Origin: Alkalibacillus filiformis
GTDB lineage: Bacteria; Bacillota; Bacilli; Bacillales; Alkalibacillaceae
NCBI RefSeq assembly: GCF_030814115.1
Contig: NZ_JAUSUP010000014.1
Location: 1 to 46,119 of the forward strand
Reading direction: 5' to 3'
DNA length: 46,119 bases
Of this stretch, positions 6,637-15,611 are shown one piece after another. The position numbers and the translations under genes are program-made. Numbering within the stretch: position 1 is the first letter of the stretch; every line of letters starts with the position of its first letter. The notes beneath the pieces are model-generated. The model saw nothing but the letters and a program-made list of their open reading frames with translations, ran no database searches and was not told where the DNA came from.

Positions 6637-7554
6637 ATGGAGAAAGTATTACGCCAATTTTTCTTATTTTTATCTAACAATAAATTATTAACAGCGCTTG
6701 CGAAGCGTTATGGGTTTAGGTTCGGAGCTAGCCGTTTCGTAGCAGGGACGAACATTGGCCATGCCGCTGAAAAGATCCGTAAGCTAAATCAAAAAGGAAT
6801 GTCAGTCACATTAGACCACTTAGGTGAATATGTAACTGATAAGGAAGAAGCCATTGAACGTACAAAAGAAACGATTAAATCGATTAAAGTAATCGATAAA
6901 TTAAACTTAGATTCTCAAGTATCAGTCAAAATGACGTCTATGGGTCTTGATATTTCTGATGATCTAGTATTAAATAACATGCGCCGAATTTTAGACGCAG
7001 GGAAAGAGCATAATGTGCTAGTTACAATTGACATGGAAGACTACGAACGTTGTGAAAAGACGGTAACCATTTTCGAAACGTTAAAAGAAGAGTACGATTT
7101 ATTAAGCACTGTGTTACAGTCTTATTTGTATCGTACAGAAGAGGATCTACAACGTTTAAATAAGTACAGCCCCAATATACGATTGGTTAAAGGTGCATAT
7201 AAAGAATCAGCAGAAGTCGCTTATCCTGAAAAGAAAGACGTTGATGAGAACTTGAAAAAACTGATTGCATTGCATTTAGACAACGGGAACTTTACTGCTC
7301 TTGGATCACACGATGATGCAATGATCGAATTTACGAAGCAATATGTTAAAGAAAATAATATTCCAACTGACCAATTTGAATTTCAAATGTTATACGGTAT
7401 GAGAAACGAACTTAAAGAGGCGTTAGTTGAACAAGGTTATAACGTAAGAGTTTATGTACCTTATGGCCGTGATTGGTTCGGTTATAACATGCGTCGACTA
7501 GCTGAACGACCAGCCAATGTTTTATTTGTATTAAGAGGTGTGTTTAAGAAATAA
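6637..7554 (+). CDS. yusM: Proline dehydrogenase (FAD-dependent)
   Basis: Monofunctional proline dehydrogenase of 305 residues, oxidising L-proline to 1-pyrroline-5-carboxylate with electrons passed to the membrane quinone pool. Seen in order: SVTLDHLGE, VSVKMTSMGLD, VTIDMED, QSYLYRTEED, RLVKGAYKE, FQMLYGMR and the substrate-binding tail YVPYGRDWFGYNMRRLAERP. Position next to fadNAE matches yusM (fadM) of B. subtilis. The start follows GGGGGAG at good spacing. A candidate cre box implies catabolite repression. No pyrroline-carboxylate dehydrogenase gene is adjacent. Confidence 0.93.
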   Translation: MEKVLRQFFLFLSNNKLLTALAKRYGFRFGASRFVAGTNIGHAAEKIRKLNQKGMSVTLDHLGEYVTDKEEAIERTKETIKSIKVIDKLNLDSQVSVKMTSMGLDISDDLVLNNMRRILDAGKEHNVLVTIDMEDYERCEKTVTIFETLKEEYDLLSTVLQSYLYRTEEDLQRLNKYSPNIRLVKGAYKESAEVAYPEKKDVDENLKKLIALHLDNGNFTALGSHDDAMIEFTKQYVKENNIPTDQFEFQMLYGMRNELKEALVEQGYNVRVYVPYGRDWFGYNMRRLAERPANVLFVLRGVFKK

Positions 7555-7574
7555 ATTTTATTATAGATAAATGT

Positions 7575-7603
7575 TTGCGAAATGTCTGAAAATATTTTAT
7601 AGT
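7575..7603 (+). promoter_or_regulatory. Predicted promoter upstream of the fad operon
   Basis: TTGCGA (7575-7580) and TATAGT (7598-7603) are 17 bp apart. A hairpin with a T-run and then the FadR box follow, so a transcript from here would have a roughly 95-nt leader with a possible attenuator. Confidence 0.45.
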
Positions 7604-7618
7604 ATAAACAGATGAATT

Positions 7619-7648
7619 TTTTGGATAGCTTGCTATCCAAAATTTTTT
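7619..7648 (+). terminator. Hairpin with T-run between proline dehydrogenase and fadN
   Basis: TTTTGGATAG / CTATCCAAAA with a CTTG loop, followed by TTTTTT. It is either the terminator of the proline dehydrogenase gene or, if the promoter at 7575 is used, a leader terminator of the fad operon. Confidence 0.75.
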
Positions 7649-7657
7649 AAACAAAAA

Positions 7658-7675
7658 TGAATGAGTATTCATTCA
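7658..7675 (+). promoter_or_regulatory. FadR-type operator of the fad operon
   Basis: TGAATGAGTATTCATTCA is a perfect match to the Bacillus FadR palindrome TGAATGANTANTCATTCA. It lies 28 bp before the fadN start. FadR (TetR family) releases this site when long-chain acyl-CoA accumulates, so the operon should be fatty-acid inducible. Confidence 0.9.
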
Positions 7676-7703
7676 AACTAAATAACGGATAGGGGGAGCA
7701 TTC

Positions 7704-10088
7704 ATGAATGGAAGAATTAAGCGCGCAGCAGTCCTAGGTTCAGGGGTAATGGGAGCAGGAATTGCAGCGCATTTAGCAAATTTAGGCATTCCTACGTTAA
7801 TGCTTGATATTGTTCCTAAAGATTTATCAGAAGAAGAGAAACAAGATCCACGTGCGCGCAATAAAATTGCGGCAGAAAACAAGAAAAAATTATTAAAACA
7901 AAATCCATCTCCAATTACGACGAAGAAAAGTTTAGATCTAGTTTCAGTTGGTAACTTTGAAGACAACATGCAAGATCTAAAAGACGTTGATTGGATTATT
8001 GAAGTCGTTGTTGAAAACTTAGAGATTAAACAAAAAGTATACGCTCAAGTTGATGAACACCGCTCAGAAGGTAGTATCGTGAGTTCAAATACGTCAGGTA
8101 TTTCAATTGAAGCAATGGCTGAAGGGCGTTCAGAAGACTTTAAGAAACATTTCTTAGGTACGCACTTCTTTAACCCACCGCGTTACTTAAAGTTATTAGA
8201 AGTGATTCCGACGAAAGATACGGACCCAGAAGTGTTAGAGAATATGAAACGCTTTAGCGAAGACGTATTAGGAAAAGGTGTAGTTGAAGCAAAAGATACA
8301 CCAAACTTTATCGCAAACCGTATTGGTACATACGGCTTACTAGTCACTGTACAAGAAATGCTAAAAGGTGGCTATAGTGTCGGTGAGGTAGACTCTGTGA
8401 CAGGACCAATGATTGGCCGTCCGAAGAGTGCGACATTCCGTACACTAGATGTAGTCGGATTAGATACATTTATCCACGTTGCTAAAAACGTTTATGACAA
8501 AGTCGAAGGTGAAGAACAGAAAGTATTCGACGTACCTGATTTCATGAAACAAATGAATGAAAAAGGCATGCTAGGTGCTAAATCAGGCAAAGGATTCTAC
8601 CAAAAGCAAAAAGGTGAAAAAGGTAGTGTCATTTATGAACTAAACCCTGAAACACTTGAGTATGATCAAGAACAACAAAAGCTTAAAACACAAGCTTCTG
8701 GTGCTGCTAAGCAAGAAAAAGGACCGAAGCGTAAGTTGAAAGCGCTTGTATCTGCTAAAGGTGACCGTGCTGGTGACTTAGTGTGGAACATTTCGAAGCC
8801 GACATTAATTTATTCAGCAGAACTTTTAGGTGAGATTGCTGATGATATAACGCAAATCGATGACGCTATGAAGTGGGGCTTCGGTTGGGAAATCGGCCCA
8901 TTTGAAATGTGGGAAGCGATTGGCGTTGAGAAAGCTGTTAAACGTATGCAAGAAGAAGGTTCTGAAGTCCCAACTTGGGTTACAGATATGTTAGACAAAG
9001 GCTTTGAGACTTTCTACAAGCGTGAAAACGGCAAACTATATTTCTACCATAATGGTGAATATGTTGAGAAGAAAGTGAATGAAAAAGAAATTAACTTAAA
9101 ACTTCACAAAGATGCTAATGGTGTCATTAAGAAAAATAGTGGAGCTAGTTTAATAGACATTGGTGATGATGTTGCTTTACTTGAATTCACATCTCCAAAT
9201 AACTCAATTGGTTTAGATGTCATTCAAATGATCAACCAATCCCTTGAAGAAGTAAATAACAATTACCGTGGTTTAGTAATCGGTAACCAAGGTAACAACT
9301 TCTGCGTTGGTGCTAACTTAGCGATGATTTTAATGGAAGCTCAAGAGTTTAACTTCTTTGAAATTGATATCGTTATTAAACAGTTCCAACAAGCGATGCA
9401 AAACATTAAGTTTAACGAAAAGCCAGTTGTTGCAGCACCATATGGTATGACATTAGGTGGCGGTACAGAGATTGTACTTCCGACTGCAGCACAACAAGCT
9501 TCGCCTGAAACTTATATGGGCTTAGTTGAAGCTGGTGTTGGTCTAATTCCTGGTGGTGGTGGAAACAAAGAATTCTACATTAACCAGTTGAATGGTCTAC
9601 CTGAAGGTGTTGATTTAGATTTACAAAAAGTTGCAAATGACGTCTTTGAGAAAATCGCAACAGGTAAAGTATCAACTTCTGCAGCTGAGGCGGTTGAACA
9701 TGGCTTCCTAAATGGACCAGAATCAATTAGCTTCAACGGTGATCACCAAATTTATGATGCGAAAAATAAAGTGCTTGCTTTAGACAAAGCGGGTTATCAG
9801 CCACCGAAACAAGAGAAAGTACCAGTAGTTGGTGAGGCTGGTTACGCAACGATGGTGTTAGGTGCAAAGCAAATGCAGTTAAGCGGCTATGCTTCAGAGC
9901 ATGACATTAAGATCGCTAAGAAACTAGCAAACGTATTAGCTGGTGGCCAAATTAAATCTGGAACAAAAGTAGAAGAACAGTACTTACTAGATTTAGAGCG
10001 CGAAGCATTCTTAAGCCTAGTCGGTGAACAAAAGACACAAGAACGTATGATTCACATGTTACAAAAGGGTAAGCCTTTGCGTAACTAA
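7704..10088 (+). CDS. fadN: 3-hydroxyacyl-CoA dehydrogenase / enoyl-CoA hydratase FadN
   Basis: Bifunctional beta-oxidation enzyme of 794 residues: hydration of enoyl-CoA and NAD-dependent oxidation of 3-hydroxyacyl-CoA. The N-terminal Rossmann domain has GSGVMGAG (12-19). The dehydrogenase domain carries GTHFFNPPRY and DTPNFIANRIG; a second dehydrogenase-type helical segment follows near 350-430. The C-terminal crotonase domain (about 490-700) has NNFCVGANL and GMTLGGGTE with GLIPGGGGNKE. The domain order (dehydrogenase first) is the FadN arrangement, opposite to E. coli FadB. AGGGGGAG precedes ATG 7704. It is the first gene of fadN-fadA-fadE. Confidence 0.95.
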   Translation: MNGRIKRAAVLGSGVMGAGIAAHLANLGIPTLMLDIVPKDLSEEEKQDPRARNKIAAENKKKLLKQNPSPITTKKSLDLVSVGNFEDNMQDLKDVDWIIEVVVENLEIKQKVYAQVDEHRSEGSIVSSNTSGISIEAMAEGRSEDFKKHFLGTHFFNPPRYLKLLEVIPTKDTDPEVLENMKRFSEDVLGKGVVEAKDTPNFIANRIGTYGLLVTVQEMLKGGYSVGEVDSVTGPMIGRPKSATFRTLDVVGLDTFIHVAKNVYDKVEGEEQKVFDVPDFMKQMNEKGMLGAKSGKGFYQKQKGEKGSVIYELNPETLEYDQEQQKLKTQASGAAKQEKGPKRKLKALVSAKGDRAGDLVWNISKPTLIYSAELLGEIADDITQIDDAMKWGFGWEIGPFEMWEAIGVEKAVKRMQEEGSEVPTWVTDMLDKGFETFYKRENGKLYFYHNGEYVEKKVNEKEINLKLHKDANGVIKKNSGASLIDIGDDVALLEFTSPNNSIGLDVIQMINQSLEEVNNNYRGLVIGNQGNNFCVGANLAMILMEAQEFNFFEIDIVIKQFQQAMQNIKFNEKPVVAAPYGMTLGGGTEIVLPTAAQQASPETYMGLVEAGVGLIPGGGGNKEFYINQLNGLPEGVDLDLQKVANDVFEKIATGKVSTSAAEAVEHGFLNGPESISFNGDHQIYDAKNKVLALDKAGYQPPKQEKVPVVGEAGYATMVLGAKQMQLSGYASEHDIKIAKKLANVLAGGQIKSGTKVEEQYLLDLEREAFLSLVGEQKTQERMIHMLQKGKPLRN

Positions 10089-10118
10089 TAAAAATCCAAC
10101 GTAAGAGGAGGATCAATC

Positions 10119-11294
10119 GTGAGAGAAGCAGTTATTGTATCAGGTGCAAGAACACCTGTTGGTAAAGCAAATAAAGGAACACTTGCTCATACACGTCCAG
10201 ATGATTTAGCTGCTTTAACAGTAAAAGAAACGTTAAAGCGCGCTAACAATTATGATGGCAATGTCGATGATGTCATCATTGGATGTGCCATGCCAGAAGC
10301 TGAGCAAGGTATGAATATGGCTAGACAAATTGCAGGTTTAGCAGGTTTAGATAATGATGTACCAGGCATTACGATTAACCGTTATTGCTCTTCTGGACTA
10401 CAAAGTATTGCCTATGCAGCGGAGCGTATTATGCTAGGTTATTCTGACACGATTATTGCTGGTGGAGCAGAATCAATGTCAATGATTCCAATGGGCGGTA
10501 ACGTCATTAAGCCAAACCCAACTTTAGTTGATGAAGCACCAGAATATTATATGAGTATGGGGCATACAGCTGAAGAAGTGGCCAATCGTTACGGCGTTAG
10601 CCGCGAAGATCAAGATGCTTTTGCTGTTCGCAGTCACGAAAGAGCAGCAAAGGCACTGGCTGAAGGCAAATTCGATGACGAAATTGTCCCAGTAGAAGTA
10701 ACAGACCGAACAATTGGACCAGATAACAAAGTTCAAGAGCGCACGGTAACACTTTCACAAGATGAAGGTGTACGTGAAGGTACTAGTATGGAAGGTTTAG
10801 CAAAGTTGAAGCCAGCTTTCAATGTAAAAGGTTCAGTAACAGCAGGTAACTCATCTCAAATGAGTGATGGTGCAGCATCTGTGTTAGTGATGGACCGTGA
10901 AAAAGCTGAAAAAGAAGGACTTCAACCTATGGCTAAGTTCCGCTCATTTACTGTAGCTGGTGTAGAACCAGAAGTAATGGGTGTCGGTCCAGTTGAAGCT
11001 ATTCCTAAAGCTGTAGAGCTAGCTGGTCTTTCTTTAGACGACATCGGTTTATTTGAGTTAAATGAAGCATTCGCTTCACAAGCTTTACAAGTTTGCCGTG
11101 AATTAAATCTAGATGAAGAGATCGTAAACGTTAACGGTGGTGCAATTGCATTGGGCCACCCATTAGGTTGCACAGGTACGAAACTAACACTATCGCTAGT
11201 TCATGAAATGAAGCGCCGTGACGTCAAGTACGGTGTCGTGACGATGTGTATCGGTGGCGGTATGGGCGCTGCTGGTGTATTTGAATTACTATAA
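10119..11294 (+). CDS. fadA: Acetyl-CoA C-acyltransferase (3-ketoacyl-CoA thiolase) FadA
   Basis: Thiolase of 391 residues that cleaves 3-ketoacyl-CoA to acetyl-CoA and a shortened acyl-CoA in the last step of beta-oxidation. The catalytic set is intact: nucleophile Cys90 in INRYCSSG, NEAFA loop, His347 in GHPLGCTG and Cys377 in CIGGGMGAAG. The GTG start at 10119 follows AAGAGGAGG. The gene is 30 bp after fadN and 24 bp before fadE, with no terminators between, so the three form one operon under the FadR box. Confidence 0.96.
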   Translation: MREAVIVSGARTPVGKANKGTLAHTRPDDLAALTVKETLKRANNYDGNVDDVIIGCAMPEAEQGMNMARQIAGLAGLDNDVPGITINRYCSSGLQSIAYAAERIMLGYSDTIIAGGAESMSMIPMGGNVIKPNPTLVDEAPEYYMSMGHTAEEVANRYGVSREDQDAFAVRSHERAAKALAEGKFDDEIVPVEVTDRTIGPDNKVQERTVTLSQDEGVREGTSMEGLAKLKPAFNVKGSVTAGNSSQMSDGAASVLVMDREKAEKEGLQPMAKFRSFTVAGVEPEVMGVGPVEAIPKAVELAGLSLDDIGLFELNEAFASQALQVCRELNLDEEIVNVNGGAIALGHPLGCTGTKLTLSLVHEMKRRDVKYGVVTMCIGGGMGAAGVFELL

Positions 11295-11318
11295 TATAAA
11301 CTTATAGGGGGAATTAGA

Positions 11319-13097
11319 ATGATCGATGAAAAGTTATTAAAAGGTGGCTCATTCTTAGTTGAAGATGTAGATCCAGATGAGGTTTTAACACCTGAAGATT
11401 TTACAGATGAGCATAAAATGATTGCTAAAACGACTGAAGAATATATTAAAAACGATGTATGGCCAGTACTAGAAGACTTAGAGAATCACGAATTTGATAA
11501 GTCAGTCACGCTTTTACAAAAAGCAGGTGAACTAGGTTTACTAGGTATTGACGTACCAGAAGAATATGGTGGTCTAGAGCTTGATAAGATCACATCATCA
11601 TTAGTAACTGAGAAGATGGCACTTGCAGGTGGATTCTCAATTACACACGGTGCTCACGTTGGAATCGGTTCACTTCCAATCGTATTTTTCGGTAACGAAG
11701 AACAAAAGCAAAAATACCTTCCTTCACTAGCGACGGGTGAGAAGATTGCAGCATACGCACTTACTGAGCCAGGTTCAGGTTCAGACGCATTAGGTGCTAA
11801 AACAACAGCAGTACTGAACGAAGAAGGTACTCATTACGTGTTAAACGGTGAAAAGCAGTGGATCACAAACTCTGCATTTGCTGATGTTTTCGTTGTATAC
11901 GCTAAAATTGATGGAGAGAAATTCTCTGCATTTATCGTAGAGCGTGACTTCCCAGGCGTTTCAACTGGTCCAGAAGAGAAGAAGATGGGTATTAAGTCTT
12001 CTTCAACTCGTACGCTAGTACTTGAGGATGCACAAGTGCCAGTTGAAAACGTATTAGGTGAAATTGGCCGTGGTCACGTGATCGCATTCAACATCTTAAA
12101 CGTAGGGCGTTATAAGCTAGCAATCGGTGGTGTTGGTGGTGCTAAGCGTGCACTAGAATTAGCTGTTCAGTACGCAAATGAGCGTAAACAGTTCCAAACA
12201 CCAATTTCAAGCTTCTCATTAATTCAAGAGAAGTTAGCGAACATGGCGACACAAACGTACGCTAACGAAAGTGCAGTATACCGTACAGTAGGTCTATTTG
12301 AATCACGTCTAGGTCAGCTTTCTAAAGAAGAGCTTAACGACGGTTCTCAAGTAGCAAAAGGTATTGCAGAGTATGCGATTGAGTGTTCAATGAACAAGTA
12401 TACAGCAACTGAACTATTAGACTATGTAGCTGACGAAGCGGTGCAGATTCATGGTGGTTACGGCTTTATGGCAGAGTATGAAGTAGAGCGCATTTACCGT
12501 GACTCAAGAATTAACCGTATTTTCGAAGGTACGAACGAAATTAACCGTCTAATTGTACCAGGAACGTTCATGAAGAAAGCGATGAAAGGTGAACTTCCAT
12601 TGCTAGAAAAAGCAATGGGACTACAAAACGAACTAATGGCGATGATGCCAGAAACTCCAGGTGACGAAGCATTAGAACAAGAGAAATACCTTGTTGGTAA
12701 CGCGAAGAAAATCGGCTTACTAGCAGCTGGTATTGCTGCTCAAAAGTACCAAGAAAAATTAGAGCAAGAACAAGAGTTACTATCTAACATTGCAGACATT
12801 GCAGCGGACGTTTATAACATGGAATCAGCTGTTTTACGTACAGCAAAAGCTATTGCAAGAGACGGTGAAGAGAAGAGCAAACAGAAGCTTCTTTACACTC
12901 AAGTATTCGTAGAAGAAACGTTAAACAACATTGAAGCTCATGCGAAAGAAACGTTAATTGCTGTAGAAGAAGGCGATAACCTACGTATGATGCTATCAGC
13001 ACTTCGTAAGTTAACACGTCGCGAGCACATTAACGTTATTGAGAAGAAGCGTGAGATCGCAAGCACGTTAATCGAAGAAGAAAAGTACTTCGTATAA
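11319..13097 (+). CDS. fadE: Acyl-CoA dehydrogenase FadE
   Basis: FAD-dependent first enzyme of beta-oxidation, 592 residues. The core acyl-CoA dehydrogenase fold spans about 30-410: [13 protein letters not shown] and [14 protein letters not shown] bind flavin and substrate, RKQFQTPI and QIHGGYGFM follow, and FEGTNEI holds the usual catalytic Glu region. A roughly 180-residue C-terminal extension is helical and probably mediates dimerisation, as in long-chain members. AGGGGGA precedes ATG 11319. It is the last gene of the fad operon. Electrons would go to electron-transfer flavoprotein, not encoded here. Confidence 0.95.
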   Translation: MIDEKLLKGGSFLVEDVDPDEVLTPEDFTDEHKMIAKTTEEYIKNDVWPVLEDLENHEFDKSVTLLQKAGELGLLGIDVPEEYGGLELDKITSSLVTEKMALAGGFSITHGAHVGIGSLPIVFFGNEEQKQKYLPSLATGEKIAAYALTEPGSGSDALGAKTTAVLNEEGTHYVLNGEKQWITNSAFADVFVVYAKIDGEKFSAFIVERDFPGVSTGPEEKKMGIKSSSTRTLVLEDAQVPVENVLGEIGRGHVIAFNILNVGRYKLAIGGVGGAKRALELAVQYANERKQFQTPISSFSLIQEKLANMATQTYANESAVYRTVGLFESRLGQLSKEELNDGSQVAKGIAEYAIECSMNKYTATELLDYVADEAVQIHGGYGFMAEYEVERIYRDSRINRIFEGTNEINRLIVPGTFMKKAMKGELPLLEKAMGLQNELMAMMPETPGDEALEQEKYLVGNAKKIGLLAAGIAAQKYQEKLEQEQELLSNIADIAADVYNMESAVLRTAKAIARDGEEKSKQKLLYTQVFVEETLNNIEAHAKETLIAVEEGDNLRMMLSALRKLTRREHINVIEKKREIASTLIEEEKYFV

Positions 13098-13110
13098 TCA
13101 TTAATCGATC

Positions 13111-13147
13111 AAAGCACTGACCGCTATAATGGCGGTTAGTGCTTTTG
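13111..13147 (+). terminator. Terminator of the fad operon
   Basis: AAAGCACTGACCGC pairs with GCGGTTAGTGCTTT (one mismatch) around TATAATG, followed by TTGATTT. The hairpin starts 13 bp after the fadE stop codon. Confidence 0.85.
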
Positions 13148-13164
13148 ATTTGGTAGAAACTGTT

Positions 13165-13304
13165 ATATCAGCGATTTTGAAGATATATCGGCGAAAAAGC
13201 CTATAATTCGGCGATAATTATAATATTCCGGCGAAAAACTAATTATATCGGCGAAAAAATAAATATATCAGCGAACGCTGATTTATATCGGCGTTCGCTG
13301 ATTT
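13165..13304. repeat. Seven-unit array of exact 20-bp period (ATATCGGCG units)
   Basis: The core (T/C)C(G/A)GCG recurs with GCG at 13171, 13191, 13211, 13231, 13251, 13271 and 13291, a strict 20-bp spacing. Typical unit: ATATCGGCGAAAAANNNAAT. The last two units form a perfect inverted repeat AGCGAACGC / GCGTTCGCT. No gene lies within. A related three-unit array is at 45970-46030. Confidence 0.85.
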
Positions 13305-13381
13305 ATGGATATTACGACCTATGCTTTTCAAGTGAGCGATTCGATTCTTTATGGTAAACTCACATTAAGGAGGTGTCATAT

Positions 13382-13738
13382 ATGGCTTTAACCGTTTATC
13401 AGTATCCGAAGTGTGGAACGTGTCGCAAAGCTCTTAAATGGCTAGATGAAAATGAAGTGTCATATGAATCTGTACATATTGTGGACAATCCACCTTCGAA
13501 AGAAACGTTAGAAGACCTTATTCAAAAGAGTGACTTACCTGTGAAGAAGTTTTTCAATACATCAGGTAAGAAATATCGTGAATTGGAGTTGAAAGATAAG
13601 CTGAAAGATATGCCTGAAACAGATCAAATTGACTTACTCGCATCTGATGGTATGTTAATTAAGCGCCCAATCACAACAGATGGTGAACAAGTAACGGTAG
13701 GTTTTAAAGAAGAGCAATTTGACCAAACTTGGAAATAA
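13382..13738 (+). CDS. yusI: ArsC/Spx-family thioredoxin-fold protein YusI
   Basis: Small cytosolic protein of 118 residues with the ArsC/Spx fold. The N-terminal YQYPKCGTCRKALKWL carries a C-x-x-C, and KKFFNTSGKKYRELELKDK plus LIKRPI are typical of the family. The exact substrate is unknown; it is neither a clear Spx (lacks the RNA-polymerase contact context) nor a proven arsenate reductase. ATG 13382 is preferred over GTG 13373 because AAGGAGGTG then sits 6 nt away. It lies between fadE and gcvH, the same place as yusI in B. subtilis. Confidence 0.88.
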   Translation: MALTVYQYPKCGTCRKALKWLDENEVSYESVHIVDNPPSKETLEDLIQKSDLPVKKFFNTSGKKYRELELKDKLKDMPETDQIDLLASDGMLIKRPITTDGEQVTVGFKEEQFDQTWK

Positions 13739-13816
13739 AAAGCTAGAGAGTAATGCATTAACTAGCTGTTTGTTGTATGATAAATATGTGATATCGATAT
13801 TAATGGAGGGTCAGAA

Positions 13817-14200
13817 ATGAGTTTACCAAAAGACTTACGTTATTCTGAAGAGCACGAATGGGTAAAAGAAGAAGGGGAAAAACTACGCATCGGAATTACA
13901 GACTTCGCACAATCAGAGCTGGGTGATATCGTTTTTGTTGAGTTGCCAGAAGTAGGTGACGAAATCGAATTAGACGAGCCATTTGGTAGCGTTGAATCTG
14001 TTAAGACAGTTTCAGAGCTTTATGCTCCTGTTACAGGTAAAGTAGTTGAAGTAAACGAAGAGCTCGAGGACAGCCCTGAATATGTAAATGAATCTCCTTA
14101 TGAGCAAGCATGGATGGTTGTGGTTGAGCCGAGTGACAGATCACAGCTAGATGACTTAATGGATGCTGATGCTTATAAAGAAATGACTGAAGACGAATAA
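13817..14200 (+). CDS. gcvH: Glycine cleavage system H protein
   Basis: Lipoyl carrier of 127 residues. It shuttles the aminomethyl group between the P, T and L proteins of glycine cleavage and, in Bacillus, also serves as the obligatory carrier for lipoate assembly. [28 protein letters not shown] and the lipoylation site GSVESVK (Lys63) are all present. ATG 13817 follows GGAGGG. The other gcv genes are absent here, as expected for Bacillus, where gcvH stands apart. Confidence 0.97.
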   Translation: MSLPKDLRYSEEHEWVKEEGEKLRIGITDFAQSELGDIVFVELPEVGDEIELDEPFGSVESVKTVSELYAPVTGKVVEVNEELEDSPEYVNESPYEQAWMVVVEPSDRSQLDDLMDADAYKEMTEDE

Positions 14201-14211
14201 TATAATGTACG

Positions 14212-14246
14212 AAAGACTGATTCCTATTAATAGGATCAGTCTTTTT
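14212..14246 (+). terminator. Terminator of gcvH
   Basis: AAAGACTGATTCCTAT / ATAGGATCAGTCTTT with a short loop (one mismatch), followed by TTAG. It begins 12 bp after the gcvH stop. Confidence 0.85.
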
Positions 14247-14312
14247 AGTACTTCTGGGCAATATAATATTATTGAGTAATACCTTCACATGAATGACAAG
14301 TAGGTGTGAATT

Positions 14313-14693
14313 ATGGAAATGGAAACGTTGCAACAAGTATTAATCGTTGAAGGTAAGCAAGATCGAAAAAAGATCGAAAAAGTGTTGGCGAATAAAGAGG
14401 AAATCATTTGTACTTATGGCACGTTAAGTGCTTTTGCTTTAGATGAATTAATTGATGAGTATATGCTTTTTGACCGTGATGTATTTATCTTTACAGACAC
14501 AGATGATCCAGGGAAAAAGTTGCGTAAATTGTTGAACCAAGAACTTTCCCATGCGGAAAACTTGTTCATTGACCCAAAGTATCGTCAAGTTGAAGATACA
14601 CCTGAGCACGTGTTAGCATCAATATTGCAATCAGCTAACTTTAACGTGAAGACAAACTATTTGAAAGGGTCAGAACGTGATGCAAGAAATTAA
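14313..14693 (+). CDS. yusF: Toprim-domain protein YusF
   Basis: Cytosolic protein of 126 residues that is essentially a stand-alone Toprim domain: LIVEGKQDRKKIEKVL supplies the conserved Glu and FTDTDDPGKK the D-x-D metal motif. The same architecture is seen in RNase M5 and small primase-like proteins, so a nucleic-acid processing role is plausible but unproven. The start is ATG 14313, with AGGTG upstream. Its 3' end overlaps the next gene (yusE) by 14 bp, so the two are co-translated. The gcvH-yusF-yusE order is shared with B. subtilis; yusG is not seen between gcvH and yusF. Confidence 0.85.
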   Translation: MEMETLQQVLIVEGKQDRKKIEKVLANKEEIICTYGTLSAFALDELIDEYMLFDRDVFIFTDTDDPGKKLRKLLNQELSHAENLFIDPKYRQVEDTPEHVLASILQSANFNVKTNYLKGSERDARN

Positions 14694-14997
14694 TCGAGAG
14701 CAAGCACAGTTTATTATTCGGAAGAAAAGCTATCATATTTTATTTGTTAATAGTCCTTTTTGTGGTACGTGTAAAGTGGCGAAGAGGATGTTGACTTACA
14801 TTGAGGAAACATTAGAGAAGGAGTCATTCTTTGAATTAAATGCTACGTTGGCTCCTGATTTTATGCAGCATTTTAATATTAAAAGTGTTCCTTGTTTGAT
14901 TGTATTCAAGGAAGGCGAACCCGTGGACAGGCTTTATACATTTAACTCAGTTCCTTATTTATTAAAAGAAATGGGTCCTTACTTAATTGAAAAATAG
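14680..14997 (+). CDS. yusE: Thioredoxin-like protein YusE
   Basis: A 105-residue thioredoxin-fold protein with active site SPFCGTCKVAKRM (C-G-T-C) and cis-Pro region IKSVPCLIVFK. The extra Cys just after the cis-Pro loop is unusual for classical thioredoxin. It probably reduces a specific partner in the cytosol; the partner is unknown. ATG 14680 and GTG 14677 are both possible behind AAAGGG. The overlap with yusF implies joint expression and perhaps function. Confidence 0.88.
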   Translation: MQEINREQAQFIIRKKSYHILFVNSPFCGTCKVAKRMLTYIEETLEKESFFELNATLAPDFMQHFNIKSVPCLIVFKEGEPVDRLYTFNSVPYLLKEMGPYLIEK

Positions 14998-15034
14998 GCT
15001 CTGTTAAAGGTTTATTCGAACCTTCAACAGAGCC
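14997..15034. terminator. Bidirectional terminator (yusE / TlpA-like)
   Basis: GGCTCTGTTAAAGGTT pairs with AACCTTCAACAGAGCC (one mismatch). It overlaps the yusE stop and separates it from the convergent thioredoxin-like gene. Confidence 0.85.
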
Positions 15035-15041
15035 TTATTTC

Positions 15042-15467
15042 TTACCGAGCTGGGAAGTAGCTCCCAACGATTTTAATGACTTCTACAAAGTCGTCTTTAT
15101 CTCCGAATCTGCCTACTATATTACCTTCAAGGTCAATGACAATAGTAGTTGGAACAGAGTCGCATTCAAAGAGATCATAAACTTCTGTGCCGCGATCTTT
15201 TAAAGTCGGTTGCGTTAAAAATTGGTCATGGAATTTTTGCGCTTCACCTTCTTCACGCTCACGTCCTGGCACGTTGATTGTTAGCATTTCAATATTGTCG
15301 TTACGCATCGTCTTATAGAACTGTTCTTTTTTCGGCATATCTCTGGAACAATCAGGGCACCAAGATACCCAAAATGTTAAAATGACGACTTTTTCACCGA
15401 TGACGTCTTCTAATTTGAATGTTTCATCTCGATCTAAATATGGTAGCTCAAATAATGGTGCTTTCAT
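15042..15467 (-). CDS. TlpA/ResA-like thiol-disulfide protein
   Basis: A 141-residue redoxin-family protein of the TlpA/peroxiredoxin fold: FWVSWCPDCSRDMP is the C-x-x-C active site and SVPTTIVIDLEGNIVGR the cis-Pro region and following strand. No signal peptide or membrane anchor is visible, so it is probably cytosolic, unlike ResA. ATG 15467 is chosen because AAGGA sits 8 nt upstream; an ATG at 15476 overlaps that site. It is a lone gene convergent with yusE and divergent from the met leader. The substrate is unknown. Confidence 0.82.
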   Translation of the reverse strand: MKAPLFELPYLDRDETFKLEDVIGEKVVILTFWVSWCPDCSRDMPKKEQFYKTMRNDNIEMLTINVPGREREEGEAQKFHDQFLTQPTLKDRGTEVYDLFECDSVPTTIVIDLEGNIVGRFGDKDDFVEVIKIVGSYFPAR

Positions 15468-15552
15468 GATTCTCATCCTTTTTCATATTTTCTATAATTT
15501 TAATTCAAACAAAATTTAAAAGAAAAGGTTTATACTTTTATTAAAAATTTAA

Positions 15553-15581
15553 TTGACGAGTTCCATAACCTATGCTAACAT
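15553..15581 (+). promoter_or_regulatory. Promoter of the metNPQ leader
   Basis: TTGACG (15553-15558) and TAACAT (15576-15581) are 17 bp apart. Transcription from about 15588 would include both SAM riboswitches. Confidence 0.65.
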
Positions 15582-15611
15582 ACAATTTATCGAAAGTTGA
15601 ATAATTAAATT

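Noticed and set aside
13165-13304. CRISPR array
   Set aside because: The period is only 20 bp, with no conserved long repeat plus unique spacers and no cas genes.
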